A stretch of 64,000 bases of DNA from Moorena producens 3L (GTDB lineage: Bacteria > Cyanobacteriota > Cyanobacteriia > Cyanobacteriales > Coleofasciculaceae), in contig NZ_GL890940.1 of NCBI RefSeq assembly GCF_000211815.1, positions 100,122 to 164,121 on the forward strand, written 5' to 3'. The notes beneath the pieces are model-generated. The model had not been told where the DNA came from, did not search any database, and saw only the letters and a program-made list of their open reading frames with translations. Below are positions 1 through 8,976 of the stretch, piece by piece. Both the position numbers and the translations under genes were made by a program. Positions within the stretch are counted from its first letter, which is position 1. Each line of letters starts with the position of its first letter.

Positions 1-65
1 CCAGTTGGGGTTTAGCTGGGAAATTAGCGATCGCTGTGGGAAAGCGCGATCGCATAATCAATACA

Positions 66-261
66 GTAAATTATCGTAGGGTGGGCAGTTCCTAAGAGCA
101 ATTCCAACGCTTTTAATCGGTTGAATCGGCACTGCCCACCGACAGGGATATATTATCGAGAAAATTAATCGTAAATTATCCTAGGCTGGGCAGTGCATAA
201 CAGCAATTCCAACGCTTTTGATCGGTTGAATCGGCACTGCCCACCGACAGGGATATATTGG
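66..261. repeat. Two tandem ~105-bp repeats ahead of pstS
   Basis: Two diverged copies start at 66 and 171. Each contains a short palindrome-like pair (GGGTGGGCAGT near the left, CACTGCCCACC near the right) separated by a shared AT-richer core. The same GTGGGCAGTGCCCAC palindrome recurs near 63360. Positions 1-65 hold a HIP1-like site and nothing else I can name. The stretch 262-341 is the immediate upstream region of pstS; I see no convincing Pho box or Shine-Dalgarno there. Confidence 0.7.
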
Positions 262-341
262 GTGCTAACCCACCACCGATGTAAACTTATAATTTATGAT
301 TATTTACTTGGTCTGACACCTTGCTACTCAATAACAAATTG

Positions 342-1172
342 ATGAAATTTAGACTAGGTTCGTTTATCCTGCTTCTGTGCCTATATTTGCAGAGTTGTAC
401 TCAATCTCCTGAGGTTGGGTCTGGGCAACAAAAGCTAATCTTAACAGGAGCAAGTACTGTTGCTCCTTTAGTTTCAGCTTTGGGTAAAAGATTTGAAGAG
501 CAAAATCCAGGGATTCGTATTGATGTACAAACGGGTGGTTCGTCTCGTGGACTAGCAGATGTGCAACAAGGACTTTCTGATATTGGTATGGTTTCTCGGA
601 CTCTGACAGAAGATGAAGCCGTTGGGATGGAAGTTTTTGTGCTTGGACGGGATGGAATTAGCATCATTGTTCATGGTGATAACCCCTTAACAGAAATCAC
701 TAGGAAACAGGTTAAGGCCATCAGCACTGGTCAAATCAAAAATTGGCAAAGCTTAAATAAAAATGATGCCCCGATCACCTTTGTCCACAGAGCAGAAGGA
801 CACTCAACACTAAAGAAATTTCTGGAATACTTTGGAGTGAATAACTCACAGGTGAAGGCGGATGTGGTAATTGGGGATAATCAACAAGGCATAAAAACTG
901 TTGCAGGTAATCCCAATGCTATTGGATACGTCTCCATTGGTGCTGCGGAATATAGTATGCAGGAGGGTATATCCATCAAGCTTCTGGCACTGGATGGCGT
1001 TGAAGCAACCAGTGAAGCAGTCGCTAATGGCAGTTTTCCCTTGCTTCGGCAATTAACTCTGGTGACAAAAGGAAACCCCACTGGACTAGCAAAGCAGTTC
1101 ATCACATTTGTTCAGGGTGAAGAAAATTATGATATCGTTCGGCTACAAAAATTTGTGCCCCCGAAAAATTGA
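342..1172 (+). CDS. pstS: Phosphate ABC transporter substrate-binding lipoprotein (PstS family)
   Basis: Periplasmic phosphate-binding component of the Pst ABC importer. It starts with a lipoprotein signal peptide ending in the lipobox LQSC, so the mature protein is probably lipid-anchored. The N-lobe has the family signature GASTVAPLV, followed by the phosphate-loop-like TGGSSRG and a DIGMVSR segment. At about 276 residues it is a short PstS-like form. I chose ATG at 342; a TTG at 321 in the same frame would add seven residues. Its end overlaps the start of pstC, and pstA and pstB follow on the same strand, so this is one operon. No PhoU gene is present. Phosphate-starvation control is likely from family knowledge, but no clear Pho box is visible. 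Confidence 0.9.
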   Translation: MKFRLGSFILLLCLYLQSCTQSPEVGSGQQKLILTGASTVAPLVSALGKRFEEQNPGIRIDVQTGGSSRGLADVQQGLSDIGMVSRTLTEDEAVGMEVFVLGRDGISIIVHGDNPLTEITRKQVKAISTGQIKNWQSLNKNDAPITFVHRAEGHSTLKKFLEYFGVNNSQVKADVVIGDNQQGIKTVAGNPNAIGYVSIGAAEYSMQEGISIKLLALDGVEATSEAVANGSFPLLRQLTLVTKGNPTGLAKQFITFVQGEENYDIVRLQKFVPPKN

Positions 1173-2007
1173 TCGGTTTTTAGGGTGGACTGTACGAGGA
1201 ATTGCCTCTGTGGTAGGTATACTCGTTGTGATTATTACAGGGTTCTTGATCATTGAATCCTTACCGATTCTTGATGAAATCGGGATATTAGCCTTTTTGA
1301 CCGATGCTAGCTGGAGTCCCGCTCAAGGATTCTATAACCTCACCCCAATGTTGGTGGGTACCCTATTGGTGGTAACAGGAGCAGTAGTGCTAGCGGCTCC
1401 CGTTGGGATTTTGTCGGCTTTGTTCTGCCACTATTACGCTCCTCCTTTCCTCGCTAGTTTCTACCGTCGCTTACTGGAGTTAATGGCGGGATTTCCGGGA
1501 GTAATTTATGGACTATGGGGACTGGTCGTGTTAGTGCCACTGATTAATCGCCTCCATCCACCAGGAACCAGTTTACTAGCAGGAGTACTAATGTTAGCTC
1601 TACTGATTATTCCTACTATTGCCCTGACCGTGGACGCGACGTTAGCAGAGATGAACCAAGTTTATTGGCAGGGAGCCGCTTCCCTAGGATTGTCCCGTTG
1701 GGGGACGATTTTGGGCATCATGCTACCGGCTGCGCGACTGGGGGTATTTACTGGCATTATCCTAGGCATTGGACGAGCCCTTGGGGAAACGATGCTGGTG
1801 TTAATGGTCTGTGGTAATGTGCCTCAGATTCCAGATACACTGTTCGCTCCGATTCGCACCTTACCCGCTAACATTGCTTTGGAAATGGCTTTTGCCCTGG
1901 GCAATCATCGTTCATCCCTGTTTGTAACTGGATTGTTGTTGCTGGCAGTTAGTCTGTTTCTGGCGCTCTTGGCAGAAGCGATCGCAGAAGAAAAACACAT
2001 TTACTAG
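1129..2007 (+). CDS. pstC: Phosphate ABC transporter permease PstC
   Basis: Inner-membrane permease of the Pst importer with about six hydrophobic segments. It has the binding-protein-dependent transport inner-membrane motif (the EAA-like loop around GAASLGLSRWGTI, then GRALGETM), which contacts the PstB ATPase. The ATG at 1129 follows a purine-rich GAAGA and overlaps the pstS coding end by 44 nt, which suggests translational coupling; an in-frame TTG at 1108 is an alternative. PstA follows after a few tens of bases. Identity is secure; only the start is uncertain. Confidence 0.88.
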   Translation: MISFGYKNLCPRKIDRFLGWTVRGIASVVGILVVIITGFLIIESLPILDEIGILAFLTDASWSPAQGFYNLTPMLVGTLLVVTGAVVLAAPVGILSALFCHYYAPPFLASFYRRLLELMAGFPGVIYGLWGLVVLVPLINRLHPPGTSLLAGVLMLALLIIPTIALTVDATLAEMNQVYWQGAASLGLSRWGTILGIMLPAARLGVFTGIILGIGRALGETMLVLMVCGNVPQIPDTLFAPIRTLPANIALEMAFALGNHRSSLFVTGLLLLAVSLFLALLAEAIAEEKHIY

Positions 2008-2066
2008 TATAATTGCCCCTGAGTTGGGTAACCATCCACTACAGAGTTATTGCAGTGTCAGCTTCC

Positions 2067-3005
2067 ATGGCTCTCTTTTCTTCTCACTCTCATGCAACAC
2101 ATCCTTCTAAAGGCTCTAAAAAACGGAAATTTTTGAGTGACTCTCGCAATCATCGGCATCGGAGCAAGATTGCTTATCGAGACCGAGTGTTGAGCATCAT
2201 TGTCTGGTTCGTTGCTTTGTCCGTCGCCGCTAGTTTAGCGATAATTCTGGGGCATTTGGTTTGGTATGGATCTAGCCATTTATCTTGGGAATTCCTGACC
2301 ACAGACCCTGAAAATGCTGGTCGCGAAGGAGGTATTGCCTCCATATTGGTTTCAACGGCATTGATTTTAGGGGTTTGCCTGGCAGTAGCCCTGCCCCTGG
2401 GGTTGGGAACTGCCATCCTGTTAGCTGAATTTACCGCCACCAATAACTTATTTAGTCGGTTGGTGCGACGCAGTTTGGATATGTTGGCAGGAGTTCCTTC
2501 GATTGTCTTTGGTTTGTTTGGCAATGCCTTCTTCTGTGTTACCCTTGGTCTTGGCTTCTCTATCCTGTCTGGAGGATTGACCTTAGCCTGTATGGTGCTG
2601 CCGATCTTGATTCGTTCTATTGAAGAAGGGCTGCGGGCTGTTCCTGAAGAATACCGTTTGGGGGCTGCATCCTTGGGAATCTCACGCACTAGCACCCTCA
2701 CAAATCTGTTGTTACCTGCTGCTGTTCCCAGTTTAGTAGCAGGCTTAATTTTGGGAATTGGGAGGGTAATCGCTGAAACAGCGGCGTTGATTTACACCAG
2801 TGGCTATGTCGATCGCACACCTACCTCTTTATTTGATTCTGGAAGGGCTTTGTCGTTGCATATTTATGAGCTATCCATGAATGTCCCTGGCGGGGATGAT
2901 AATGCCTATGCCTCGGCTGTGATATTAGTTATAGTTATCCTGTTGATCAATACCACAGCGATTTACCTAGGGAAGCAATGGCATGATCGCAGTCTTCAGG
3001 AGTAA
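2067..3005 (+). CDS. pstA: Phosphate ABC transporter permease PstA
   Basis: Second permease subunit of the Pst importer. A basic, Ser/His-rich cytoplasmic N-terminus of roughly 45 residues precedes the first membrane segment. The EAA loop reads GAASLGISRTSTL and is followed by GIGRVIAETAAL, as in PstA/PstC pairs. ATG at 2067 is preferred; a TTG at 2013 in frame would add 18 residues and nearly abut pstC. It forms the translocation channel with PstC and is followed 22 nt later by pstB. Confidence 0.88.
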   Translation: MALFSSHSHATHPSKGSKKRKFLSDSRNHRHRSKIAYRDRVLSIIVWFVALSVAASLAIILGHLVWYGSSHLSWEFLTTDPENAGREGGIASILVSTALILGVCLAVALPLGLGTAILLAEFTATNNLFSRLVRRSLDMLAGVPSIVFGLFGNAFFCVTLGLGFSILSGGLTLACMVLPILIRSIEEGLRAVPEEYRLGAASLGISRTSTLTNLLLPAAVPSLVAGLILGIGRVIAETAALIYTSGYVDRTPTSLFDSGRALSLHIYELSMNVPGGDDNAYASAVILVIVILLINTTAIYLGKQWHDRSLQE

Positions 3006-3027
3006 AAATGTATCGTAACTAACATTA

Positions 3028-3852
3028 ATGAGTCAGTTTTCATCCCAGGCAAAACCAGTCATCTCTCCTCCTATGGACAACTGGGGCTTTCCTACCCTAT
3101 GCACGGATCGGCTCAATTTATTCTATGGCTCTAAACAGGCCCTAGACGATATCACTTTGTCAATTCCCCAGGGTTCTATCACTGCCTTGATTGGCCCATC
3201 TGGTTGTGGCAAGACCAGCTTTTTGTATTGTCTTAATCGCTTAACCGATCTCATCCCCAAGTGCCTAGTTTATGGTAATGTTTGGTTGGGTGATTCAAAT
3301 ATTCTTCACCCTAAAACTGATACTATCGCTCTCCGCCGTCGGATTGGTATGGTTTTGCAGAAACCAAATCCTTTCCCATTCTCAATCTGGAAAAATATTG
3401 CTTTTCCGTTGAAAGAGCATGGTATTATAGAGCGTCGGAAAATTAATGGAATTGTTGAGAGGGTGCTCACAAATGTTAAGCTCTGGGACGAAGTCAAGGA
3501 TAGGCTTACAGCCTCGGCATTGCGCCTCTCTGGAGGCCAAAAACAACGTCTTTGCATTGCCCGTACCCTCGCCTTGGCTCCAGAAATTATTTTGATGGAT
3601 GAGCCTTGTAGTGCCCTAGACCCCATTTCTAGTGGGGTTGTCGAAGACTTGATTGCTAGTTTGCGGGGGAAATACACTGTGGTGATTGTCACCCACAACC
3701 TGGCTCAAGCTCGACGGATTGCAGACTATGTGGGGTTATTTTGGGTTCAGTCTGGCTGTGGACGCTTAATTGAATTTGGCCCAGCTCAGCAAATCTTCCA
3801 GAATCCCCAACATCCCATTACAGCAGAATACATCAATGGTCAGCGTGGATAA
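3028..3852 (+). CDS. pstB: Phosphate ABC transporter ATP-binding protein PstB
   Basis: Cytoplasmic ATPase driving phosphate import through PstC/PstA. Walker A is GPSGCGKT at residues 56-63. The PstB-type Q-loop region LQKPNPFPFSIW is near residue 110, the ABC signature LSGGQKQRL near 167, Walker B IILMDEP near 190, and the switch histidine in VIVTH near 228. Length (274 residues) is normal with a small N-terminal extension. It is the last gene of the operon; its stop is followed within nine bases by a GTAAG-bounded repeat element that may act as a transcript end. Confidence 0.93.
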   Translation: MSQFSSQAKPVISPPMDNWGFPTLCTDRLNLFYGSKQALDDITLSIPQGSITALIGPSGCGKTSFLYCLNRLTDLIPKCLVYGNVWLGDSNILHPKTDTIALRRRIGMVLQKPNPFPFSIWKNIAFPLKEHGIIERRKINGIVERVLTNVKLWDEVKDRLTASALRLSGGQKQRLCIARTLALAPEIILMDEPCSALDPISSGVVEDLIASLRGKYTVVIVTHNLAQARRIADYVGLFWVQSGCGRLIEFGPAQQIFQNPQHPITAEYINGQRG

Positions 3853-3860
3853 GGGAATCC

Positions 3861-4163
<303 letters not shown>

Positions 4164-4199
4164 GGGAAGCCTAGCACATACTAAGAATCCCAAAGGAAG

Positions 4200-4880
4200 A
4201 TGAACCAAAATTTACAGCTATCCACAGACAATTACTATTCCCAGCTCCGGGAGCAAGGTAAAAGTATTTACACTATCTGGGAAGAAGGAAACGCCTATAA
4301 AGACTCGATCACACCAACAATTTACGACACCAACTACCGAGAATTCATTACCAAAAAAATTGAATCTTTGGTTAACTACAAACTCACAAGCAATATCTTG
4401 AGTATTGGCACGGGTAACGCTTTTGTGGAAAGTGATTTACATAAAAAAGGGTATAACGTCATAGCCAATGATGTGAATGAAGATGCCATTGAAATTGCGC
4501 GAAACAAAGGATTGACCGTGGTTTTTGCTGATATAAATCAGTGGGAACCGGAACACAAAAATTTTGATTTAATTTACTGTGATGGGGTAGTTGGACACTT
4601 ATATAAACCAGGAGTGGGTTTAACCAAGCTCTTCAGTCGTTTACGAGATTGGTTAGTGTCTAACCAGGGTATTCTGCTGATTTCTAATGATGCAGCGGTG
4701 ATCAACGCTCCTGTACATCCTCACCCAAGGGTCAAAGACTTTTATTGGTTTTCGGCAGATTATTTGCGTTCGGAGTTACTTAGCGCTGGTTTTGAAGCCG
4801 TTGAGAACGAAAGTTTTATCTATCACCGTCCCCTGACAGGAGACAAAGAACGGTTGATTTTAGAAGCGCAAGTCACCTAG
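4200..4880 (+). CDS. Class I SAM-dependent methyltransferase
   Basis: Predicted cytoplasmic S-adenosylmethionine-dependent methyltransferase of 226 residues. Motif I is visible as LSIGTGNAFVESDL (near residue 75); the acidic post-I strand is NVIANDVNEDA; motif IV-like FDLIYCDGVVGHL follows. Substrate cannot be deduced. A purine-rich AAAGGAAG lies just upstream of ATG 4200, a good ribosome-binding site. The stop codon lies only a few bases before the structured leader of the downstream IscB gene, so an IscB element has inserted right at the 3' end of this gene. Confidence 0.8.
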   Translation: MNQNLQLSTDNYYSQLREQGKSIYTIWEEGNAYKDSITPTIYDTNYREFITKKIESLVNYKLTSNILSIGTGNAFVESDLHKKGYNVIANDVNEDAIEIARNKGLTVVFADINQWEPEHKNFDLIYCDGVVGHLYKPGVGLTKLFSRLRDWLVSNQGILLISNDAAVINAPVHPHPRVKDFYWFSADYLRSELLSAGFEAVENESFIYHRPLTGDKERLILEAQVT

Positions 4881-4886
4881 TAAAAG

Positions 4887-5100
4887 CCTTGGTAATTTCC
4901 GGCAAGACTCGGAAATTTACCTAACTAGGTTGCAGACCAAGGATTAATTTCCTACGTTGTTTTGGTCATGATACCTGGGAGTGAACTCCAGCTCCCAGCT
5001 CTATCGTCAACCATTAAGGTGAAGGCAAAATGTGTGGTTGACACGACAAGCCATTACAACATGGTCGAGGAAAACATTACCGATTTGAGACGCACTAAAA
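4887..5100 (+). ncRNA. Putative omega-RNA scaffold of IscB
   Basis: The ~214 nt directly upstream of iscB are rich in paired segments: 4887-4893 with 4936-4942 (CCTTGGT/ACCAAGG) enclosing 4896-4901 with 4910-4915 (TTTCCG/CGGAAA); 4975-4981 with 4992-4998 (CTGGGAG/CTCCCAG); 5006-5013 with 5035-5042 (GTCAACCA/TGGTTGAC); and 5044-5047 with 5064-5067. IscB omega-RNAs are known to be encoded 5' of the gene with the guide at their 5' end and a scaffold of about 200 nt, so position and size fit. The guide would then be about 4871-4886, overlapping the methyltransferase stop codon. Pairing was found by eye, not by folding software. Confidence 0.6.
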
Positions 5101-6222
5101 ATGCAGAATTATGTATTAGTTATTGACACAGACAAACAACCATTAAACCCCATATCCCCCAAGAAAGCGCGTCGATTGTTAGATAAAGGAAAAGCTGCGG
5201 TTTTTAGGATGTATCCATTCACGATTATCCTCAAGGCTGCAATCGCAAATCCGACTATCTCCCCTTGTCAAATCAAAATAGATCCAGGCAGTAAGGTGAC
5301 TGGGTTTGCTCTAGTCCAGGACGACCAAGTTATTTGGGGAATGGAGCTAGAACACAGAGGAGGATTGATCAAGAAAAAACTAGAATCTAGAAGTGCCGTT
5401 AGGGGTGGGAGGCGTAATCGCAATACCCGTTACAGGAAGCCAAGATTTCTTAATCGTAAGCGTCCAGAGGGTTGGATTGCTCCCAGCCTAGAACACAGGG
5501 TTTTGACTATTGAAACCTGGGTAAGACGACTAACTAAGTTTTGTCCAGTCAATGAGATTTGGATTGAAATAGTCAAGTTTGACACTCAAAAAATGCAGGA
5601 TCCTGAAATCAATGGGGTGGAATACCAACAAGGTGAACTAGCCGGGTATGAGGTGAGGGAATATTTACTTGAGAAGTGGGGGAGGGAGTGCGCCTATTGT
5701 GGCAAGCCAAATATTCCCCTACAGATTGAGCACATTCACCCAAAATCCAAAGGAGGGAGTGATTCGGCAAAGCCGACGCTACGCGAACGGGTCAGCAATC
5801 TTTGTCTAGCTTGTGAAAAATGTAATCAACGAAAAGGCAATAGACCTATTGAAGAATTCCTAAAAAAGAAACCAGGCTTGCTACAAAAAATCAAAAACAA
5901 GGCGCTTTCGCCATTGAGAGATGCAGCAGCGGTCAATACAACTCGGAACAAAGTAGTAAAGGTACTCAAGGAAATAAAACCTGTGGTTACTGGCACGGGT
6001 GCTCAGACCAAATACAACCGGACTAAGTTGGGACTACCCAAGCAGCATTGGATTGATGCAGCTTGTGTTGGAGACGTTGAAGCTTTGGTGTTGAGAACCT
6101 CTCAACCGCTACTAGTTACCTGCAAAGGACAGGGAGGCAGGCAAAAAGCTGCGCTCAATAAATATGGCTACCCCATTAGACATAACCCATTGAAACCCAT
6201 CAAAGGTTGGAAAGCGTGGTGA
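5101..6222 (+). CDS. iscB: IscB-type RNA-guided nuclease (PLMP-RuvC-HNH)
   Basis: OMEGA nuclease of the IscB family, ancestral to Cas9. Domains in order: the N-terminal PLMP-like segment (VIDTDKQPLNP), RuvC-I with Asp61 in IKIDPGSK, the Arg-rich bridge helix (RGGRRNRNTRYRKPR), RuvC-II (EIWIEIVKF), an HNH domain with CAYCGKPN, IEHIHPKSKGG and CEKCNQRKGNRP, and RuvC-III (QHWIDAACVG). All catalytic regions look intact. Residues 222-229 (SAKPTLRE, bases 5764-5787) are a 24-nt repeat module inserted between D221 and R230 in the HNH region; a shorter relative would read GSDRVSNL. There is no tnpA nearby, which is usual for IscB. Expected action is RNA-guided DNA cleavage at sites matching the element's flank. 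Confidence 0.9.
   Translation: MQNYVLVIDTDKQPLNPISPKKARRLLDKGKAAVFRMYPFTIILKAAIANPTISPCQIKIDPGSKVTGFALVQDDQVIWGMELEHRGGLIKKKLESRSAVRGGRRNRNTRYRKPRFLNRKRPEGWIAPSLEHRVLTIETWVRRLTKFCPVNEIWIEIVKFDTQKMQDPEINGVEYQQGELAGYEVREYLLEKWGRECAYCGKPNIPLQIEHIHPKSKGGSDSAKPTLRERVSNLCLACEKCNQRKGNRPIEEFLKKKPGLLQKIKNKALSPLRDAAAVNTTRNKVVKVLKEIKPVVTGTGAQTKYNRTKLGLPKQHWIDAACVGDVEALVLRTSQPLLVTCKGQGGRQKAALNKYGYPIRHNPLKPIKGWKAW
5764..5787 (+). repeat. 24-nt hairpin module in frame inside iscB
   Basis: Arms TCGGC/GCCGA with loop AAA, then tail CGCTACGCGAA. It is flanked by GAT on the left and CGG on the right, so removal restores GATCGG. Eight codons are added and the frame is kept. Confidence 0.85.
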
Positions 6223-6467
6223 TATAGCTAAAAACCTTTTGACGGGGGAGTTTGGGAGGGTTAATCCCAGAAGCAAAAGCAACTCCTTTAATTACACGGT
6301 TCCCGGAAAAAAGGCGATAAGCTTGCACGTCAAGAATTTACTCAGAGTTCACAGAAAGGATGGTTATACTTATGGGTTTTGCCGATAAATACCAAGAATT
6401 ACCTGGAAATAGTCCTCCTATTACATACAGAAGTTAGAAGTCAGAAGTCAAAAGTAAGCTATGACTA
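6223..6467. other. Downstream flank of iscB, no gene seen
   Basis: This stretch presumably includes the right end of the IscB element. A short run of AGAAGTC heptamer-like units lies around 6430-6455 (inverse of the GACTTCT units near 17 kb). I see no coding region here. Confidence 0.4.
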
Positions 6468-6690
6468 AGAGGATATCTCCCAAGTTTTTTGATACTGAAT
6501 TTTGCCCCCCTAGGGCGTGTTTTCAAAGTTTTCCGCAAGATTATGATCCCCCCCAGCCCCCCTTAATAAGGGGGGAGCCATACTCAAAGTCCCCCTTTTT
6601 TAAGGGAAACGGGGGATCTCCGAGGCAATAAAACACGCCCTAGCCCCCCGAGCGAGGGATTGCTCGCTTGGGGGATTTAGGGGGCTGCGT
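6468..6690. repeat. AGAGGATATCT-type MITE (family B), interrupted by a second MITE
   Basis: The left end matches the family B copies at 35109-35277 (opposite orientation) and 47742-47896: AGAGGATATCTCCCAAG, then a GATACTGAATTTTGCCCCCC segment. At 6511 the family B sequence is broken by another MITE and resumes at about 6641 with AGCCCCCC and a GAGCGAGGGATTGCTCGC hairpin also found in the 35-kb copy. The right terminus is not recognisable, so this copy is truncated or diverged. Confidence 0.7.
6513..6640. mobile_element. GGGCGTGTTTT-ended MITE (copy 1), flanked by TA
   Basis: About 128 bp with inverted ends GGGCGTGTTTT/AAAACACGCCC, flanked on both sides by TA within CTAG. Internally it has G/C-run arms with inverted pairing. 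The uninterrupted target (CCCCCCTAGCCCCCC) is present at about 47780, so the TA duplication can be read directly. TA duplication at CTAG is typical of IS630/Tc1-mariner-type elements; no transposase of this group with matching ends was found here. A second copy is at 28878-29003. Confidence 0.8.
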
Positions 6691-6721
6691 AGTGGTGTAA
6701 TTATGCTGGATTAGTTCAGTT

Positions 6722-7507
6722 ATGGATTTAGGACTAAAAGGCAAAATCGCTTTAGTGACGGCATCGAGTCGAGGCATGGGTAGAGCGATCGCAGAGGGCT
6801 TGGCCGCTGAAGGGTGTCAAGTGATAATTTGCAGTAGAGATAAGGATAATTTACTCAAGGCTGCCCAGGACATAGAAGCCAAGACGGGACAAGTCATTAC
6901 ACCTATCCCAGTGGATCTTGAGCAAAAAGAGAGTATCTCCCAATTGCTAACGGGCATTACCAATCAATTTTCCACCATTGATATTGTCGTCAATAACGTG
7001 GGTGGGATGCCCTACAAGCGCCACTATGAACTAAACCAGGAGGATTGGCAGCAATCATTCGATCTGACCTTTATGAGTCAGGTGACTATAGCTGAAGCGT
7101 TGCTGCCTTTGATGAAAAAACAGTCTTGGGGTAGGATAATTTTTGTGACTTCAGTAGCCGCCAAACAGCCAGGGATGCTGATTGCCCATTCCCAACGAGC
7201 AAGTGTTGTGGCTTATGCTAAAACCCTTGCTAATGAATTGGGGCAGCATAACATTCTGGTTAATAGTATCTGCCCTTCCTTTGCTGTCACGGATAAGTTC
7301 TATGAAGTGGCTGATGAAGTGGCGAAAAGACAGGGTAGTTCTCGGGAACAAGTGATCCAGCAATGGATGAAAAGTGTTCCCCTCCGTCGCCCAGCTTCCG
7401 CAGAAGAAGTCGCTAATTTAGCAGTATTTCTGGCTTCGGAAAAAGCGAGTTATATCACAGGAACCTGTATTCAAGTTGATGGGGGATTTGTGAAAAGTTT
7501 GTTTTAG
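6722..7507 (+). CDS. SDR-family oxidoreductase lacking the usual Tyr/Lys
   Basis: Short-chain dehydrogenase/reductase fold of 261 residues. The nucleotide-binding glycine motif is VTASSRGMGRAIAE near residue 13, the structural NNVGG is near 90, and the C-terminal signature is ASYITGTCIQVDGGF. The catalytic Ser is retained in FVTSVAAKQPG, but the canonical YxxxK is replaced by HSQRA (Tyr to Ser, Lys to Arg). A subgroup of FabG-like SDRs has similar SxxR-type sites, so this may be a genuine lineage rather than damage. The gene starts at ATG 6722 and stands alone on this strand, followed by a heptamer array. NAD(P)(H) use is expected; the substrate is unknown. Confidence 0.85.
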   Translation: MDLGLKGKIALVTASSRGMGRAIAEGLAAEGCQVIICSRDKDNLLKAAQDIEAKTGQVITPIPVDLEQKESISQLLTGITNQFSTIDIVVNNVGGMPYKRHYELNQEDWQQSFDLTFMSQVTIAEALLPLMKKQSWGRIIFVTSVAAKQPGMLIAHSQRASVVAYAKTLANELGQHNILVNSICPSFAVTDKFYEVADEVAKRQGSSREQVIQQWMKSVPLRRPASAEEVANLAVFLASEKASYITGTCIQVDGGFVKSLF

Positions 7508-7516
7508 ATAAGGGTA

Positions 7517-7929
<413 letters not shown>

Positions 7930-7952
7930 AAACACAAATCACAATTAATACT

Positions 7953-8366
7953 ATGGAAAGTACCAAGCAATTTGCCAAATATATGAAAGCCGATGAACGG
8001 CCATCTGTGGATGACTCTATAGATCTTTCATCTTTGCTGGGAGAATGGTTTAATACCAAACGGGATACTAACTATATCAAGAAAGTAATTCTGAGCGATC
8101 GCAATGGTAGTTTAATCATCAATGCTTATGGAGCTAGTGATGGGGGGTTAATTGATTGGGGAGAAGCGGAAGCTATACCCTACGGAGCTGGTAAATCACC
8201 CCTGATAGCAGCAGGATTCCATGCCCTTTATAGTCTCGATGGAATAGAAAGTCTTCTTGTCTCCAATCACAAACTAGGTATAATCGTGATTCAATCCTAT
8301 ACTCGCTACTTAGATGGTAGCGGTCGTCCTAAGCACTTTGGTCGTGAATTTTTCCACCGTTTTTAG
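7953..8366 (+). CDS. Small protein, paralogue of the next gene; function unknown
   Basis: A 137-residue protein with no signal peptide or membrane segment. The body reads as alternating strands around LLGEWFNT, YIKKVILS, LIINAYGA, YSLDGIESLL and GREFFHRF, all of which have counterparts in the protein at 8572-8976. A compact beta-rich, possibly lipocalin-like barrel is plausible, but this is inference from strand pattern only. A broken third copy starts at 24069 with near-identical first 15 codons and upstream bases. No family name recognised. Confidence 0.7.
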   Translation: MESTKQFAKYMKADERPSVDDSIDLSSLLGEWFNTKRDTNYIKKVILSDRNGSLIINAYGASDGGLIDWGEAEAIPYGAGKSPLIAAGFHALYSLDGIESLLVSNHKLGIIVIQSYTRYLDGSGRPKHFGREFFHRF

Positions 8367-8412
8367 TAAAGAACGTAATAGTCTTCTGGTGTCAACCCCA
8401 AAAACAAGAGAC

Positions 8413-8544
8413 GTAAGCATTCAGCTATCAGCTCTCAGCTATCAGCTCTCAGCTATCAGCTCTCAGCTATCAGCTCTCAGCTCACAGCTATCAGCTCTTG
8501 AATAAAATAAGCTGACGGCTGACAGCTGACGGCTGAATGCTTAC
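8413..8544. repeat. Heptamer element with GTAAGCATTCAGC inverted ends
   Basis: It starts GTAAGCATTCAGC at 8413 and ends GCTGAATGCTTAC at 8544, a perfect 13-bp inverted pair. The left part is AGCTATC/AGCTCTC heptamers, the right part TGACGGC/TGACAGC heptamers. It sits between the two paralogous small genes. Confidence 0.8.
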
Positions 8545-8571
8545 CAAGAGACAAAAACAATCTTAGGAGAT

Positions 8572-8976
8572 GTGAATAGGATGAAATCCCAGGAAGTTTA
8601 CGGTGAAACTCAGAATTCTCAAGCCGAGGGCAATGCTCAAATTGACTTAAGTACCATACTCGGTACATGGATCAATTCTAATCAACAAACCGAGTGGATT
8701 AAAAAATTTACCATAACTCAGCAGGGCGAGCAGGTGTTTATCGATGCTTATGGTGGTAATTCCCCAGAATATTGGGGCAAAATTGAGGTAACAACCTATG
8801 TAGACAATCTCGGTCAAACAGGCTTCAGTGCCCAATACAATCTTGATGGAGTGGAAGCATTATTAGCATCTAATACTAATAAAGGTTTGTGCATTATTGC
8901 TACTTTTCTCAAGTTTAAGAATGGCGAACGCCCTAATTTTCTCAGTCGCGAGTTTTACTACAAAGTAGATGAATAG
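8572..8976 (+). CDS. Small protein, paralogue of the previous gene; function unknown
   Basis: A 134-residue soluble protein aligned by eye with the product of 7953-8366: ILGTWINS, WIKKFTIT, VFIDAYGG, YNLDGVEALLASN, then LSREFYYK. The N-terminal ~20 residues (Gln/Glu-rich) are not shared. The start is uncertain: TTG/GTG-type starts near 8572 or the ATG at 8581 (MKSQEVYG) are both possible. It lies with its paralogue between an SDR-family protein and an FMN reductase, which hints at a role in redox or small-ligand binding, without proof. Confidence 0.68.
   Translation: MNRMKSQEVYGETQNSQAEGNAQIDLSTILGTWINSNQQTEWIKKFTITQQGEQVFIDAYGGNSPEYWGKIEVTTYVDNLGQTGFSAQYNLDGVEALLASNTNKGLCIIATFLKFKNGERPNFLSREFYYKVDE

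Noticed and set aside
2174..2701. Antisense frame of 175 codons over pstA
   Set aside because: Shadow of a well-supported permease gene; basic, motif-less composition.
8314..8505. Frame overlapping the end of the first small paralogue
   Set aside because: Its second half is a translation of heptamers; the overlapping gene in the other frame has a clear paralogue.
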